DNA from: DATHWB01 sp035460965
Lineage (GTDB): Bacteria > Actinomycetota > Acidimicrobiia > Spongiisociales > ZC4RG35
DNA: 9,892 nucleotides
Reading direction: 5' to 3'
NCBI GenBank assembly: GCA_035460965.1
Contig: DATHWB010000367.1
Coordinates: forward strand, 1-9,892
How positions within the stretch are numbered: position 1 is the stretch's first letter; each line of letters begins with the position of its first letter. A program made the position numbers and the translations under genes. Below, one piece after another: positions 1-7,539 of this stretch. The notes below the pieces were generated by a model, which was not told the DNA's origin, searched no databases, and was given only the letters and a program-made list of their open reading frames with translations.

Positions 1-1571
1 CGGGCCAGCCGGACGTCGTTCTCCTGGGTGTCACGCTTGTGGTAGATCCACCCCTCGAGTCCTGGCGGGAACACCGCCATGTTCTGGCCGGCGGAGATGA
101 TCACAGCCGGGAGTTCTTCGCCGAAGATGTAGGTCGCCTGCCTGCGCATGTCGACGAACTCTTCGAACGTCGGCGCAGAGTCGGACCCGAGCACCAGCTC
201 GTCGTACTCGGCGTTGTCCCACCACGAATGCCAGCCCATCGGCCCGGTCCACCGCTCGAGGTCGGTCGCCGAGCGGACGATGCCGGCGACGTGCCGGCCC
301 TGGCCGGCCACCTCGTCGAGGAAGACCGCCACGTCCATGTACTTGAGTTCGGCGGTGATACCGACCTGCGACAGCATCAAGGCCACGAGTTCACCGATCT
401 CGCCGGACGGGTTGTTCGAGATCACGCTCAACTCGAAGGTCAGTCCGTCCGGGTAGCCGGCCTCGGCCAGCAGCTCGCGAGCTCGGTCTGGGTCGTACGG
501 ATACGGGTTGAAGTTGCCGTCCCACCACGGGTCGTTCGGACTCACCCACGAGTGGACCACGTCCGCGAAGCCACCGTCGAAGGCATCGATGATGCCCTGC
601 TTGTCGATGGCGTGCGCAACCGCCTGCCGCACCCGGATGTCCGTGAAGGGCTCCTCGGTGACGTTGAAGACCAGCGGGGCGAGCTGCTGGGTGGCAGTGA
701 TGTCCACGGTGAAGCCGGCAGCCTCCAGCTCGGGAATCCGCTCACGCTGGCCGCGCAGGTTCCAGATCGCGTCGATCTGCCCGCTGAGCAGCGCGTTGAT
801 CGACGCCGTCAGGTCGTCGATGAACAGCATGTCGACACGGGACAGGTAGGGACCTTCGCCGTTCCAGTGCGGGTTCGGTACGAGCGTGATGCGGTCGCCG
901 CTCACCCACGAGTCGATCATGAACGGACCCGACCCGATCGGGTTGAGAGCGATGTCCGGGTACGAGCTCTCGGCGAACACGGCGCCGCCGATCTCGGCCA
1001 TCAGCAGCAGCCACCGGATGCTCGGCGTGCTGAGAACGACCTCGACCGTGCGGTCGTCGATCGCGGTGATGGTGTCGACCGGTGCCATCTCGTTCCTACG
1101 AGCGCCGATCGCTTCTTCCGACCGCTTCGCCTCCAGCGAGAAGACCACGTCCGAGGCCAGGACCGGAGTCCCGTCAGAGAAGGTGGCACCTTCGCGGATG
1201 GTGAAGGTGTAGGTCAGTTGATCGTCGGAGACCTCCCAGGACTCGGCCAGACCCGGTGTGACCTCTTTGGTCACCGGGTCGACCTCCACGATCGTCTCCA
1301 GCACGTTGTACATGAGGACGCGCATCGTGGCGGCGCTGCTGGTCGTGACGATGTCGAGGCTCGGCGGCTCCTCGCCGATCGTCATCGAGAAGGTGTCACG
1401 CACCGATACGGGGGGCTCTTCGGCCTGGGTGGTGGTGGTCTCCCCACCGCCTGCCTGGGTCGTCGTCGGGGCCGCAGTCGTGGTAGTCGTCTCGGCGGTG
1501 TCGCCGCCGCAACCGGCCAGCACGAGGCCGAGCACGGCTACCAGGACCATCAGCTTGGTTGGTCGGGTCAT
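1..1571 (-). CDS. ABC transporter substrate-binding lipoprotein, family 5 (peptide/nickel type), C-terminus cut by window edge
   Basis: This is an extracytoplasmic solute receptor of the SBP_bac_5 family, which delivers oligopeptides, dipeptides or similar solutes to an ABC importer. The visible 523 residues start at an ATG with Shine-Dalgarno AGGGAG 6 nt upstream (1583-1578). Residues 1-20 form a lipoprotein signal peptide, with lipobox LAGC and lipidated Cys21. A Thr-rich flexible linker follows (about 28-48), as is common in actinobacterial surface lipoproteins. The family core begins near residue 65 (GEEPPSLDI). It includes the characteristic stretch at 119-147 (LTYTFTIREG, then FSDGTPV and DVVFSLE), a later NPIGSGPF segment and the FTDIRVRQAVAHAIDK block. 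The frame stays open to base 1, and the final GLEGWIYHKRD region suggests only a short tail is missing. Permease and ATPase genes would be expected further left, outside the window. The substrate cannot be read from sequence. Family assignment is firm. Confidence 0.93.
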   Translation of the reverse strand, partial: MTRPTKLMVLVAVLGLVLAGCGGDTAETTTTTAAPTTTQAGGGETTTTQAEEPPVSVRDTFSMTIGEEPPSLDIVTTSSAATMRVLMYNVLETIVEVDPVTKEVTPGLAESWEVSDDQLTYTFTIREGATFSDGTPVLASDVVFSLEAKRSEEAIGARRNEMAPVDTITAIDDRTVEVVLSTPSIRWLLLMAEIGGAVFAESSYPDIALNPIGSGPFMIDSWVSGDRITLVPNPHWNGEGPYLSRVDMLFIDDLTASINALLSGQIDAIWNLRGQRERIPELEAAGFTVDITATQQLAPLVFNVTEEPFTDIRVRQAVAHAIDKQGIIDAFDGGFADVVHSWVSPNDPWWDGNFNPYPYDPDRARELLAEAGYPDGLTFELSVISNNPSGEIGELVALMLSQVGITAELKYMDVAVFLDEVAGQGRHVAGIVRSATDLERWTGPMGWHSWWDNAEYDELVLGSDSAPTFEEFVDMRRQATYIFGEELPAVIISAGQNMAVFPPGLEGWIYHKRDTQENDVRLA

Positions 1572-1672
1572 TCTGGTCTCCCTCTGATCTCAGATCCGTC
1601 CGAGTCCTCCGTCCAACGACTGCTCCGTCGGCTGAGTTCCAACGACCAGTCGGCACCCCTCGGCGCGTGCGA

Positions 1673-1701
1673 ACTCTTGCATCGCCCCAATAGATTGTCA
1701 A
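1673..1701 (-). promoter_or_regulatory. Putative sigma-70-type promoter for the substrate-binding protein gene
   Basis: Read on the minus strand there is a perfect -35 hexamer TTGACA (1701-1696). A 17-nt spacer separates it from AAGAGT (1678-1673), a 3/6 match to TATAAT preceded by TGC, which makes an extended -10. It lies in the 165-bp gap between the cyclase stop and the lipoprotein start, the most AT-rich patch nearby. It would give a leader of about 95 nt. The -35 is convincing and the -10 weaker. Confidence 0.42.
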
Positions 1702-1736
1702 TGGAAGATAATCCAGCGCACCGCCCGTCGGCGATG

Positions 1737-2876
1737 TCACCGGCTCCGCGGAACCCTCGGCGGCGGTGCCTCGTCGAACAGGCCCTCCCCCGTCACCTGC
1801 AGCAGCTCGAAACTCCCTGCCAGACCTTTCAGGCGATACTCGCCGAGGGAGCGCAGACCGAGCCCGATCGTCTTCTCGAGCGCATCCGCGGTCGTACGCG
1901 TGACGAGGATCTGCCGTCCATGGGCGGCGCCCATCACCCGGGCCGCCGTGTTGACCGCCAGGCCCACGTATCCCTCCTCGGACGGTGTGGGCTCGCCGGA
2001 GTGGAGCCCCATCCGCAGCCGCACGCCGACACCCTCAGGCCACCGCCTGCCGTGCAGATCGCGCTGGATCTCCGCCGCGGCCAGGACCGCCTGGCTCGCC
2101 TCGGCGAACACGGAGAAGGTCTCGTCCCCTGTCGCATCGATCTGATGCCCGCCGTGGCGGCGCACCTCCCGACGGATGGTGGTACGAACCCTCTTCAACA
2201 CGTCGGCGTACCGGTCGGTGAGTTGGGTGAGCAACTCGGTCGAGCCCTCGATGTCGGTGAACAGCAACGTGACCGGCCCGGCGGGCAGCCGGGATGGATC
2301 GAGTCGAAGTCCCGAAGGCTCGGTGTCGAGCCGATGCCGCTCCACGACGAGGCGGACCGCCGCCAGTACCGCGTCGGCCAGGTCGGGCCCGGAGAGGGCC
2401 GAGCCGGTGACGAGGGCGGCGGCGGGTTCCCCCCGGGACTCGAGGACGGTCCCGCCGGCAGGCAGCTCCACGGGGTTGCCGGTGGTGTCGAGCCAGTCGC
2501 CCCGGTTCCACGTCAGCACCGCCAGCCCCGGATCGTCCAGCGCCCGTCGAAGCTGCACCTCGAGCTCCTGCGGTGTGCGGATCGTGGCGGCCTCGATCAC
2601 GACCCGTCCGGCGGCGGCGTGGCTCTGGTCGGTCCGCAGTTGACTGTCGATGAATCCGAGGGGGACGATCCCGTGCTTCTTGGCCGCCGCCAGCAGTCGC
2701 CGCCGGGCCTGCTGGCGTGCCGGCTCCGATTCGAAGGCGACCTGACCGAACCTGGCGAGGGCGTTGCGCACGTGGGAGGCGTCGTGCACCGGCAGCCGCC
2801 GCTTCCCGTGCGAATCGATGTAGGCGAAGGCGGTGTCGGGCAGCTTCACCCGTTCGGCAGCCGACAGCTGTGCCAC
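1737..2876 (-). CDS. Class III adenylate/guanylate cyclase with two N-terminal accessory modules
   Basis: This 379-residue cytosolic protein should make cAMP or cGMP from NTP. Residues 11-75 form a module (KLPDTAFAYID, then LPVHDASHVRNALARF and AAKKHGIVPLGF) that recurs N-terminal to actinobacterial cyclases. Residues about 95-185 resemble the DPGLAVLTW...GNPVELP...AAALV module seen before the kinase core of some actinobacterial histidine kinases. The catalytic domain covers about 200-362. Both metal-binding aspartates are present (D208 in FTDIEGST, D251 in TGDETF), as are the transition-state residues N309 and R313 (VNTAAR). The positions that usually select ATP (Lys before GD, Asp before the G of the VN motif) appear to be D247 and G302, so the substrate is uncertain. 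There is no membrane segment or HTH. The start is GTG at 2876: an in-frame TAG at 2888-2886 excludes anything longer, and TAGGAT 6 nt upstream suggests a leaderless mRNA. It lies upstream of the lipoprotein gene, but that gene has its own promoter. Confidence 0.92.
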   Translation of the reverse strand: MAQLSAAERVKLPDTAFAYIDSHGKRRLPVHDASHVRNALARFGQVAFESEPARQQARRRLLAAAKKHGIVPLGFIDSQLRTDQSHAAAGRVVIEAATIRTPQELEVQLRRALDDPGLAVLTWNRGDWLDTTGNPVELPAGGTVLESRGEPAAALVTGSALSGPDLADAVLAAVRLVVERHRLDTEPSGLRLDPSRLPAGPVTLLFTDIEGSTELLTQLTDRYADVLKRVRTTIRREVRRHGGHQIDATGDETFSVFAEASQAVLAAAEIQRDLHGRRWPEGVGVRLRMGLHSGEPTPSEEGYVGLAVNTAARVMGAAHGRQILVTRTTADALEKTIGLGLRSLGEYRLKGLAGSFELLQVTGEGLFDEAPPPRVPRSR

Positions 2877-2882
2877 ACCGGG

Positions 2883-2888
2883 ATCCTA
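2883..2888 (-). promoter_or_regulatory. Putative -10 box (TAGGAT) of a leaderless cyclase promoter
   Basis: TAGGAT on the minus strand matches TATAAT at 4 of 6 positions and ends 6 nt before the GTG start codon. Transcription would therefore begin at or next to the start codon. No clear -35 is visible. Its first three bases also form the in-frame stop that fixes the start of the cyclase. Confidence 0.33.
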
Positions 2889-2928
2889 CCGATGGCCCGT
2901 CATTCCGGCCCCGGGCTGCGATGAGGAC

Positions 2929-2934
2929 TAGCTT
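2929..2934 (+). promoter_or_regulatory. Putative -10 box (TAGCTT) of a leaderless thioesterase promoter
   Basis: TAGCTT is a 3/6 match to TATAAT and ends 7 nt before the chosen ATG at 2942. No good Shine-Dalgarno precedes that ATG. The same spacing recurs at other starts in the window, which is the main reason for proposing it. Confidence 0.27.
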
Positions 2935-2941
2935 CCGGCGG

Positions 2942-4024
2942 ATGACGTCCCACAACGTCACCGATGAGCCGTACCGGGGTGCGATCGGCGACATGCGGGT
3001 GTTCCAACACCCCGGTTTCGAGGCCCTGCGACGCCTGATCTCGGGCGAGTTTCCCGGCGTGCCGCCGTCGCGACTCATCGGCTCCCGGGCAACGGACGTG
3101 GGGCTCGGAACCGTGTCCTACTCGATGCCGATCAGCCGCTGGCTCGAGGACTCCCACGGCCTGATCGAAGCCGGCATCTTCGCCCTCTTCGCCGATGCGC
3201 CACTGGCCACCGCCCTGTGGACCGGGCTGCCTGCCGGGAGGGTCTCCACGACGTCGGAGATCAACATGTCGTTCGTGCGCCCGGCGACCAAGGGGACCAC
3301 CCACCTGATCGGGCGGGCCGAGACCATCCACCTCGGACGCCAGGTGGGTCTGTCCAGTATCCGGATCACCGACCAGACCGGCCGCCTCCTCACCCACGGC
3401 ACCACCAAGTGCCTCATCACCGACGTCCCTGTGGATCCGGACGCCGACTATCCGCCCCCGGACACCGGTCCGTCCGATCCGCCCGACCCCTACCTGCGGG
3501 AGGATCCTCCGCCGGACATGTACTGGACCTCCGACGAGATCTCCGAGCTGGCCCCGATCGAGCTCATGCGACTGGCCATGAAGACCGACCGACGGTTCCC
3601 CGTGTGGCACCTGATGGGATACGAGCCGGTGAGCGTCGCCCCGGGCGCGCTGGTCGCCCGCATTCCCTCGTCACCTTGGTTCTCGAACGGTGGACCCGCC
3701 GTGTACGGAGGTGTGCTCGCCTGGTTGGCCGACCACGCCTTGGGAGGCGCGGTCTACTCCACCCTCGGCGTCGGCGACCTCTTCGCACCCCTGGACCTGA
3801 ACGTCCGTTACACCCGCCCTGCCCTCATCGACTCCGGCGACCTGACGGCCACCAGTCAGATCCGCCACTCTGGCAGCCGGCTGCGCGTGTCCTCCTGCGA
3901 CATCACCAACGCCGAAGGCAAGACCGTGGCGATGGCGACGTCGTCCGCGCTGGTGGTGCCGGGAGGGGCACGGGCCCTGATCGACGGGCGGGCGCCCGAC
4001 GAGATCGTGGGCGCCCGGGAGTGA
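2942..4024 (+). CDS. Tandem hotdog acyl-CoA thioesterase-like protein (PaaI/4HBT type)
   Basis: This protein of 360 residues has two hotdog-fold domains and probably hydrolyses acyl-CoA or aryl-CoA thioesters in the cytosol. Domain 1 covers about residues 55-165, with a hotdog helix around EAGIFALFAD (E76, D85) and strands VSTTSEINMSFVRPATKG and LIGRAETIHLGRQV. A Pro/Asp-rich linker (about 161-192) leads to domain 2 (about 215-340), which has NGGPAVYGGVLAWLAD (N249, Y255, D264) and DLNVRYTRPA. The usual PaaI-type H of HGG is Y255 here and E76 in domain 1, while both helix aspartates remain, so the mechanism may differ from PaaI. I chose ATG 2942 over ATG 2921 (in frame, 7 codons earlier) because neither has a good ribosome-binding site and 2942 has a -10-like hexamer at leaderless spacing. 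It is divergent from the cyclase and converges with the next gene across 4 bp. The physiological substrate is unknown. Confidence 0.85.
   Translation: MTSHNVTDEPYRGAIGDMRVFQHPGFEALRRLISGEFPGVPPSRLIGSRATDVGLGTVSYSMPISRWLEDSHGLIEAGIFALFADAPLATALWTGLPAGRVSTTSEINMSFVRPATKGTTHLIGRAETIHLGRQVGLSSIRITDQTGRLLTHGTTKCLITDVPVDPDADYPPPDTGPSDPPDPYLREDPPPDMYWTSDEISELAPIELMRLAMKTDRRFPVWHLMGYEPVSVAPGALVARIPSSPWFSNGGPAVYGGVLAWLADHALGGAVYSTLGVGDLFAPLDLNVRYTRPALIDSGDLTATSQIRHSGSRLRVSSCDITNAEGKTVAMATSSALVVPGGARALIDGRAPDEIVGARE
3989..4017. terminator. Strong GC hairpin at a convergent gene end, possible U-less terminator
   Basis: CGGGCGCCC (3989-3997) pairs perfectly with GGGCGCCCG (4009-4017). The loop can form a further ACGA/TCGT pairing after one bulged G. 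The hairpin lies in the last codons of the thioesterase gene, ending 5 nt before its stop and 12 nt past the stop of the converging membrane-protein gene, so it could serve both directions. There is no T tract, as is common for proposed terminators in GC-rich actinomycetes. Since it is within codons, it may have arisen by chance from GC-rich coding sequence. Confidence 0.33.
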
Positions 4025-4028
4025 GAAT

Positions 4029-4418
4029 TCAGGACAGCGTGCGGCCCGCCACGTCGAGGATCAGGAACGCCGCGGCCACGAACAGCAAGCCCGTGAACAC
4101 GAGGTCCTCGACCCAGTCGATCAGACCGGGGTCGCGCTCGGGCATCACCACGGGGTTGTAGTAGAAGACCGACACCGCGATCGAGATCAGCACGAACACC
4201 AGTCCGATCCAAGCCGACCCGGCGGTCCCCAGGAACATGAGGACGAGGACCACGGCCGCCACGCCGTAGATGAACGTCCCCTGGGTCAGGAGGACGCGCA
4301 TCGAGTCGTGCCGGGAAGTTCCGCTCTTGGCGGTCGCTCGCCAGACTTCGTACGCCAGCGAAATCACGTTGGCGGCGAGGAGCACCCACGCCGCCAACAT
4401 CACCAGATCACTCACCAC
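4029..4418 (-). CDS. Small four-helix integral membrane protein of unknown function
   Basis: This 129-residue protein is almost entirely hydrophobic. Predicted membrane segments lie at about 5-24, 44-63, 67-86 and 105-122. A basic loop follows helix 1 (RATAKSGTSRH), and a short acidic loop (MPERDPGLIDWVED) lies between helices 3 and 4. I do not recognise a family signature or catalytic motif and assign no function. The start is one of two adjacent GTG codons, at 4418 or 4415. GAGG lies 4 nt before the first and 7 nt before the second, so the second (128 residues) has the better spacing. It converges with the thioesterase gene across 4 bp and is divergent from the FAD enzyme gene across 154 bp, so it appears to be a single-gene unit. 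Codon use and GC content match the neighbours, and the clean membrane topology supports a real gene. Confidence 0.78.
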   Translation of the reverse strand: MVSDLVMLAAWVLLAANVISLAYEVWRATAKSGTSRHDSMRVLLTQGTFIYGVAAVVLVLMFLGTAGSAWIGLVFVLISIAVSVFYYNPVVMPERDPGLIDWVEDLVFTGLLFVAAAFLILDVAGRTLS

Positions 4419-4557
4419 CGCACCTCGCTCTCTGAGTTCGGCGGGAAGCTAACGCCTGGTGCGATCATTCGGCGGAAACGACCTCCACGACACGGTCCGC
4501 GGGCTCCTCGCTCCGTCGTGAGACCGTCGGGCGTGGCACGATGGCGGCCGATCCGAC

Positions 4558-4563
4558 GGAGGG
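4558..4563 (+). promoter_or_regulatory. Shine-Dalgarno (GGAGGG) fixing the GTG start of the FAD enzyme
   Basis: GGAGGG lies 9 nt before GTG 4573, which begins a conserved N-terminus leading directly into the Rossmann strand. It is the strongest ribosome-binding site in the window. A possible TGG-CACGAT extended -10 (4537-4542) further upstream would leave a leader of about 24 nt, but no -35 accompanies it. Confidence 0.6.
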
Positions 4564-4572
4564 ACGAAAGCA

Positions 4573-7014
4573 GTGAAGACCTCAGCCCAGGTGGTGGTGA
4601 TCGGTGGGGGCGTGGTCGGGTGTTCGGTGCTGTACCACCTGACGAAGAACGGCTGGAACGACGTCGTCCTGCTCGAACGCAAGGAACTGGCGGCGGGATC
4701 CACCTGGCATTCGGCTGGTGGGATGCACACTCTCAACGGTGACCCCAACGTCGCCCAACTCCAGCAGTACACCGTCAAGCTGTACCGCGAGATCGAAGCC
4801 CAGTCCGGGCAGGACTGTTCGATCCACCTTCCAGGGGGCCTAACCCTCGCCTCCGATCGCAACCGGATGGACTGGCTGCGCATGGCCGAGGCCCGCGGCC
4901 GCTACCTGGGCATGGAACTCGAGATGATCTCGGTCGACGAGGCACACGACCTCTTTCCCCTGTTCGATCCGCAGTACTTCGTGGGCGCAATGTGGGACCC
5001 GGTCGAGGGCCACGTCGACCCGACGGGCGTCACGACCGCCTACGCGGTGTGCGCCCGCCAGGCCGGTGCCGAGGTGCACCGCCACACCTGGGTGAGCGGT
5101 CTCGAACAGCGGAGGGACGGCACCTGGACCGTCATCACCGACAAGGGCGAGATCCATGCCGAACACGTCGTGAACGCCGGAGGCCTGTGGGCGAGGGAGG
5201 TGGGACGCATGGTCGGTCTCGAACTCCCGGTGCTCGCCATGCAACATCACTACCTGGTCACCGAGGAGATGGACGAGGTGACCCGACACATGGCCGCCAC
5301 CGGCCGCGAGATGCCGATGGTCATGGACTTCGCAGGGGAGATCTACATCCGCCAAGAGGGCGTGGGCATGCTCATGGGGACCTACGAGCAGGACTCGCGT
5401 CCGTGGTCGCCCCACGAGACCCCGTGGAGCTTCGACATGGAACTCCTCCCCCCGGACCTCGACCGGATCTCTCCCGAACTCGACGTCGCCTTCCAGCACT
5501 TCCCGGCCATGGCAGACGCCGGGATCAAGACGGTCGTCAACGGCCCGTTCACGTTCGCCCCCGACGGGAATCCTCTGGTCGGCCCCATCCGCGGGCTCCG
5601 CAACTACTGGGTGGCGTGCGGGGTGATGGCCGGCCTCTCCCAGGGCGGCGGCGTCGGCCTGACCCTGGCCAACTGGATGACGGAAGGCGATCCCGGCTAC
5701 GACATCTGGGGTATGGACGTCGCCCGCTTCGGCGATTACGCCACCCTCGCCTACACCAACGCCAAAGCGCAGGAGAACTACCGCAGGCGATTCCGGATCA
5801 CGTTCCCGAACGAGGAGCTCCCGGCCGGCCGGCCGCTCCACACCACCCCGATCTACGACCGGCTCACCGAACACAACGCGGTCTGGGGGATCGGGTTCGG
5901 CCTCGAACATCCCCTGTGGTTCCAACGGCCCGGGCTGGAGCCTGTCGAGGATGTCACGTTCCGGCGCTCGAATGCGTTCGACGTGGTCGCCGAGGAGTGC
6001 CGGGCGGTGCGGGAGGCGGTCGGGCTCACGGAAGCGTCGAACTTCGCCAAGTACCGGGTGTCCGGAGCGGGCACGGCCGAATGGCTGCAAGCCCTGTTCA
6101 CCAACCGCCTGCCATCGATCGGACGCATCAACCTGACCGCAATGCTCGATCCCGGGGGGAAGATCGTCGGCGAGTTCTCCGTCGCACGGGTCGGTGAGGA
6201 CGACTTCTTCCTGTTCGGGTCGCAGGCTGCGGAGGTCCATCACTCCCGATGGTTCCTCTCGCACCTTCCCGAGGACAGCCCGATCCGGTTCGAGGTCCTC
6301 GCCCTGTCGATGGTGGGTCTGTCGGTGGCGGGCCCGAGGGCGCGCGATGTGCTCCAGCGACTGACGGTCGAATCGCTGGCGACCGCCGATTTTCCGTTCA
6401 TGAGTTTCCGGAACATCGACCTCGGCATGGTCCCCTGCTGGGTCGGACGCATGACCTACACCGGCGATCTCGGCTACGAGATCTGGGTGGCGCCGGAGTA
6501 CCAGCGGGTCCTGTTCGACCTCCTATGGGAGACCGGCCAACAGTACGGGATGCGGCTGTTCGGGTTCCGGGCGCTGATGTCCATGCGCATCGAGAAGATG
6601 TTCGGGACGTGGTTCAGGGAGTACCGCCCCATCTACACGCCGCTCGAGGCGGGCATGGACAGATATCTGAAGTTCGACCACGACTTCATCGGCCGGGGGG
6701 CCGTCGAGGCCGAACAGGCGGCGGGCGGGCCGGCGCGGCGCATGGTGTACCTGTCGGTGGAACCCGATCCGGACGAGCCGGCCGACGTGATCGGCGACGA
6801 ACCGATCTGGCACGACGGCCAGGTGGTCGGCTGGGTCACGTCGGGTGGGTACGCCCACTTCAGCGGAGTCTCACTCGCTCTCGGCTACGTCCCCACCGAC
6901 CTCGCCCGACCGGGAACCGAGGGCTTCGAGATCGAGATCATCGGGCACCGGCGCCCCGCCCGTCTCCTCACCGAGCCCGTGCTGGATCCGGCCGGCGAAC
7001 GAATGCGACACTGA
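4573..7014 (+). CDS. FAD-dependent dimethylglycine/sarcosine dehydrogenase-like enzyme (DAO + GCV_T fusion)
   Basis: This 813-residue enzyme probably oxidatively demethylates an N-methylated amine or amino acid, passing the one-carbon unit to tetrahydrofolate. The N-terminal DAO-type FAD domain (about 5-365) begins with VVVIGGGVVG (G11, G13, G16) and the ribose-binding E35. GSTWHSAGG places H46 where dimethylglycine dehydrogenases link FAD covalently. The C-terminal end of the FAD domain shows NGPFTFAPDGNPLVGP (about 322-337) and GVMAGLSQGGGVG. A linker domain (about 370-430) precedes an aminomethyltransferase-like GCV_T domain (about 430-700). There E534 sits where GcvT has its key Asp, and YTGDLGYE (629-636), RIEKMFG (about 672) and TPLEAGMD (about 689) are present. 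A GCV_T C-terminal barrel follows (about 715-800). The length is near the 810-860 usual for the family. No glycine-cleavage or sarcosine oxidase partner gene is adjacent. Substrate (dimethylglycine, sarcosine or another methylamine) is not determined. The GTG start has a strong Shine-Dalgarno. Confidence 0.93.
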   Translation: MKTSAQVVVIGGGVVGCSVLYHLTKNGWNDVVLLERKELAAGSTWHSAGGMHTLNGDPNVAQLQQYTVKLYREIEAQSGQDCSIHLPGGLTLASDRNRMDWLRMAEARGRYLGMELEMISVDEAHDLFPLFDPQYFVGAMWDPVEGHVDPTGVTTAYAVCARQAGAEVHRHTWVSGLEQRRDGTWTVITDKGEIHAEHVVNAGGLWAREVGRMVGLELPVLAMQHHYLVTEEMDEVTRHMAATGREMPMVMDFAGEIYIRQEGVGMLMGTYEQDSRPWSPHETPWSFDMELLPPDLDRISPELDVAFQHFPAMADAGIKTVVNGPFTFAPDGNPLVGPIRGLRNYWVACGVMAGLSQGGGVGLTLANWMTEGDPGYDIWGMDVARFGDYATLAYTNAKAQENYRRRFRITFPNEELPAGRPLHTTPIYDRLTEHNAVWGIGFGLEHPLWFQRPGLEPVEDVTFRRSNAFDVVAEECRAVREAVGLTEASNFAKYRVSGAGTAEWLQALFTNRLPSIGRINLTAMLDPGGKIVGEFSVARVGEDDFFLFGSQAAEVHHSRWFLSHLPEDSPIRFEVLALSMVGLSVAGPRARDVLQRLTVESLATADFPFMSFRNIDLGMVPCWVGRMTYTGDLGYEIWVAPEYQRVLFDLLWETGQQYGMRLFGFRALMSMRIEKMFGTWFREYRPIYTPLEAGMDRYLKFDHDFIGRGAVEAEQAAGGPARRMVYLSVEPDPDEPADVIGDEPIWHDGQVVGWVTSGGYAHFSGVSLALGYVPTDLARPGTEGFEIEIIGHRRPARLLTEPVLDPAGERMRH

Positions 7015-7017
7015 GCG

Positions 7018-7533
7018 TCACCATCCCCGACCGGGGACATCGCCGAGGCCCAGGAGCAGCCTGCGCAGGCTCCTGACGAGTTCCTCCTGCTGTCGTGGAG
7101 AGAGCGCCGCCATGATCTCCCCTTCCGTGGCGAGATGACTCGCGACCACGTCGTCCACCAGGTCCAGCCCCGCCCGGGTGAGACGGACGACGACCTTGCG
7201 ACGATCGTCCGGGGCGTCGCGACGCTCGACGAGACCTCGCTCTTCGAGGCGGTCGATCCGATTCGTCATCGCACCCGTCGTGACCATCGTCTGCCCCACC
7301 AGATCACCCGCAGCCAGTTCATACGGCGGACCGGAGCGGCGCAGGGTGGCGAGGACGTCGTACATCCAGTTCTCGATGCCGTGCCTCGCGAAGTTCTCGG
7401 CCAGCCGGCGGTCGATCAGTCGGGACAGCCGAGAGATCCGCCCGATGGCCAGCATCGGGGTCACGTCGATGTCGGACCGAACGGCCCTCCACTGGGCGGC
7501 GATCCGATCGACCACGTCCTCGTCGTGCGCCAT
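7018..7533 (-). CDS. MarR-family transcriptional regulator
   Basis: This 171-residue winged-helix repressor is expected to act as a dimer that leaves DNA on binding a small ligand. Helical dimerisation elements lie at residues about 5-50 (ISRLSRLIDRRL) and at the C-terminus (about 122-165). The DNA-binding core is at about 75-120: GDLVGQTMVTTGAMTNRIDR gives the HTH with recognition helix about 83-98, and the wing is RRDAPDDRRKVVVRLT, with the D-x-R-R pattern typical of MarR. It is transcribed away from an EamA exporter, with a large dyad between them, so it probably represses both that gene and itself. ATG 7533 is the first possible start after an in-frame TAG at 7545-7543. GGGAGG directly abuts the ATG, too close to act as a Shine-Dalgarno. 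TAGACT 6 nt upstream suggests a leaderless mRNA instead. It converges with the FAD enzyme gene across 3 bp. Confidence 0.92.
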   Translation of the reverse strand: MAHDEDVVDRIAAQWRAVRSDIDVTPMLAIGRISRLSRLIDRRLAENFARHGIENWMYDVLATLRRSGPPYELAAGDLVGQTMVTTGAMTNRIDRLEERGLVERRDAPDDRRKVVVRLTRAGLDLVDDVVASHLATEGEIMAALSPRQQEELVRSLRRLLLGLGDVPGRGW

Positions 7534-7539
7534 CCTCCC

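Noticed and set aside
39..2924. Very long plus-strand open frame (961 codons) opposite the lipoprotein and cyclase genes
   Set aside because: It lies antisense to two genes with clear family motifs, has no recognisable domain, is Arg/His/Asp-rich in the way GC-rich shadow frames are, and runs across the real intergenic gap.
2717..2941. N-terminal extension of the thioesterase frame back to 2717
   Set aside because: It would overlap the 5' third of the divergent cyclase gene and adds a low-complexity Arg/Ala/Pro stretch. The hotdog domain needs none of it.
4992..6264. Long frames on both strands inside the FAD enzyme gene
   Set aside because: The main frame carries a complete four-part enzyme with cofactor motifs. 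The others are Arg/Gly/Pro- or Asp/Val-rich shadows with no motifs.
7024..7037. Small hairpin TCCCC-GACC-GGGGA at the marR/FAD-enzyme convergent end
   Set aside because: The stem is only 5 bp, has no T tract, and lies in marR codons. It is too weak to call a terminator.
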